Positions 51,852-51,992 of a stretch of DNA of 51,992 nucleotides are shown piece after piece (the first letter of the stretch is position 1; every line of letters begins with the position of its first letter). A program made the translations under genes and the position numbers. The notes beneath the pieces were generated by a model, which was not told where the DNA came from, did no database searches, and saw only the letters and a list, made by a program, of their open reading frames with translations. Source of the stretch: Hyphomicrobiales bacterium (GTDB taxonomy: Bacteria > Pseudomonadota > Alphaproteobacteria > Rhizobiales > Beijerinckiaceae); assembly GCA_947455725.1 (NCBI GenBank), contig CANGPL010000016.1, positions 1 through 51,992 of the forward strand, written 5' to 3'.

Positions 51852-51992
51852 TTAAGCCAAATCCGTCCGTAAAAAATCATCGCCTTTATACAGCAGTTTT
51901 GCCCCATGCTCTTTCGCTACGGCATATGAGAAGCAATCGCCGAGATTGAGTTGCGCGGGGTGACCTTGGCCTTTGCCGTAGCGTGCAAAGGC
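51852..51992 (-). CDS. VapC-type PIN-domain toxin, 5' part beyond the window
   Basis: The last 46 codons of a minus-strand gene cut by the window edge; the stop is at 51852-51854. The translated end includes [20 protein letters not shown] and [14 protein letters not shown], the signature of the C-terminal half of VapC PIN ribonucleases, with two of the conserved acidic residues (GDC, GDD). A VapB antitoxin gene would lie just outside the window. It is convergent with gor. Confidence 0.82.
   Translation of the reverse strand, partial: AFARYGKGQGHPAQLNLGDCFSYAVAKEHGAKLLYKGDDFLRTDLA

Noticed and set aside
1..51992. CRISPR arrays, insertion sequences and rRNA genes
   Set aside because: No regularly spaced direct repeats, transposase motifs or rRNA-like stretches were seen on either strand.

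Overview
The window looks like chromosome of an alphaproteobacterium, most likely order Hyphomicrobiales (Rhizobiales). The main reasons are a gene-transfer-agent (GTA) structural cluster of the Rhodobacter capsulatus RcGTA type and the gene order feuN-like/feuP/feuQ - lipoprotein - ccmIEFH (cycHJKL) - degP - response regulator/kinase - glnE - pleC-like kinase - pepN, which I recall from rhizobial chromosomes. GC content is moderate, roughly 50% by eye. No integrase, transposase, CRISPR array or rRNA is visible. No gene-free stretch reaches 300 bases.

Positions 1-11744 hold the GTA-like cluster: major capsid protein (cut by the window edge), an opposite-strand secreted trypsin-like protease, then head-tail adaptor, head closure, tail terminator, major tail protein, two tail assembly chaperones, distal tail protein, hub protein, NlpC/P60 peptidase and the 1303-residue g15 homologue. 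A DUF2793/S74 fibre and a GH108 endolysin with a holin-like C-terminus follow. The expected tape-measure gene (g11) is missing between g10.1 and g12. The two chaperones are joined by a correctly phased A AAC CCT heptamer directly before the g10 stop, which suggests a programmed -1 frameshift.

Positions 11788-25538 form a plus-strand envelope, cytochrome and nitrogen-signalling block: the FeuP/FeuQ-type two-component system with its small periplasmic partner, a glycine-zipper lipoprotein, cytochrome c maturation genes, the protease DegP, a second two-component pair and glnE. Positions 25548-32110, on the minus strand, carry a PleC-like multidomain kinase, aminopeptidase N and a cation-efflux protein with three tandem C-terminal cytosolic repeats.

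Positions 32271-43048, on the plus strand, carry glyoxalase I, aldose epimerase and a tightly packed purine-degradation run: uraH, xdhABC, guaD, puuD and uraD. Together these take guanine or hypoxanthine through urate to allantoin, with urate oxidised by a membrane protein ending in cytochrome c. Coupled to uraD are a class II aldolase homologue that lacks two expected active-site residues and a DUF1537 kinase.

Positions 43092-51992 hold a minus-strand moaA-solA-EamA run, DUF971, an L,D-transpeptidase, tRNA-Val(CAC) with a good promoter, a small copper-handling pair, gph, a secreted unknown, rpiA, gor and the 3' end of a VapC-like PIN toxin cut by the window edge.

The best candidates for something new are in the GTA cluster: the chaperone frameshift signal, the absent tape measure, the antisense exported protease and the endolysin-holin fusion. 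The altered aldolase at the end of the purine operon is the next best.
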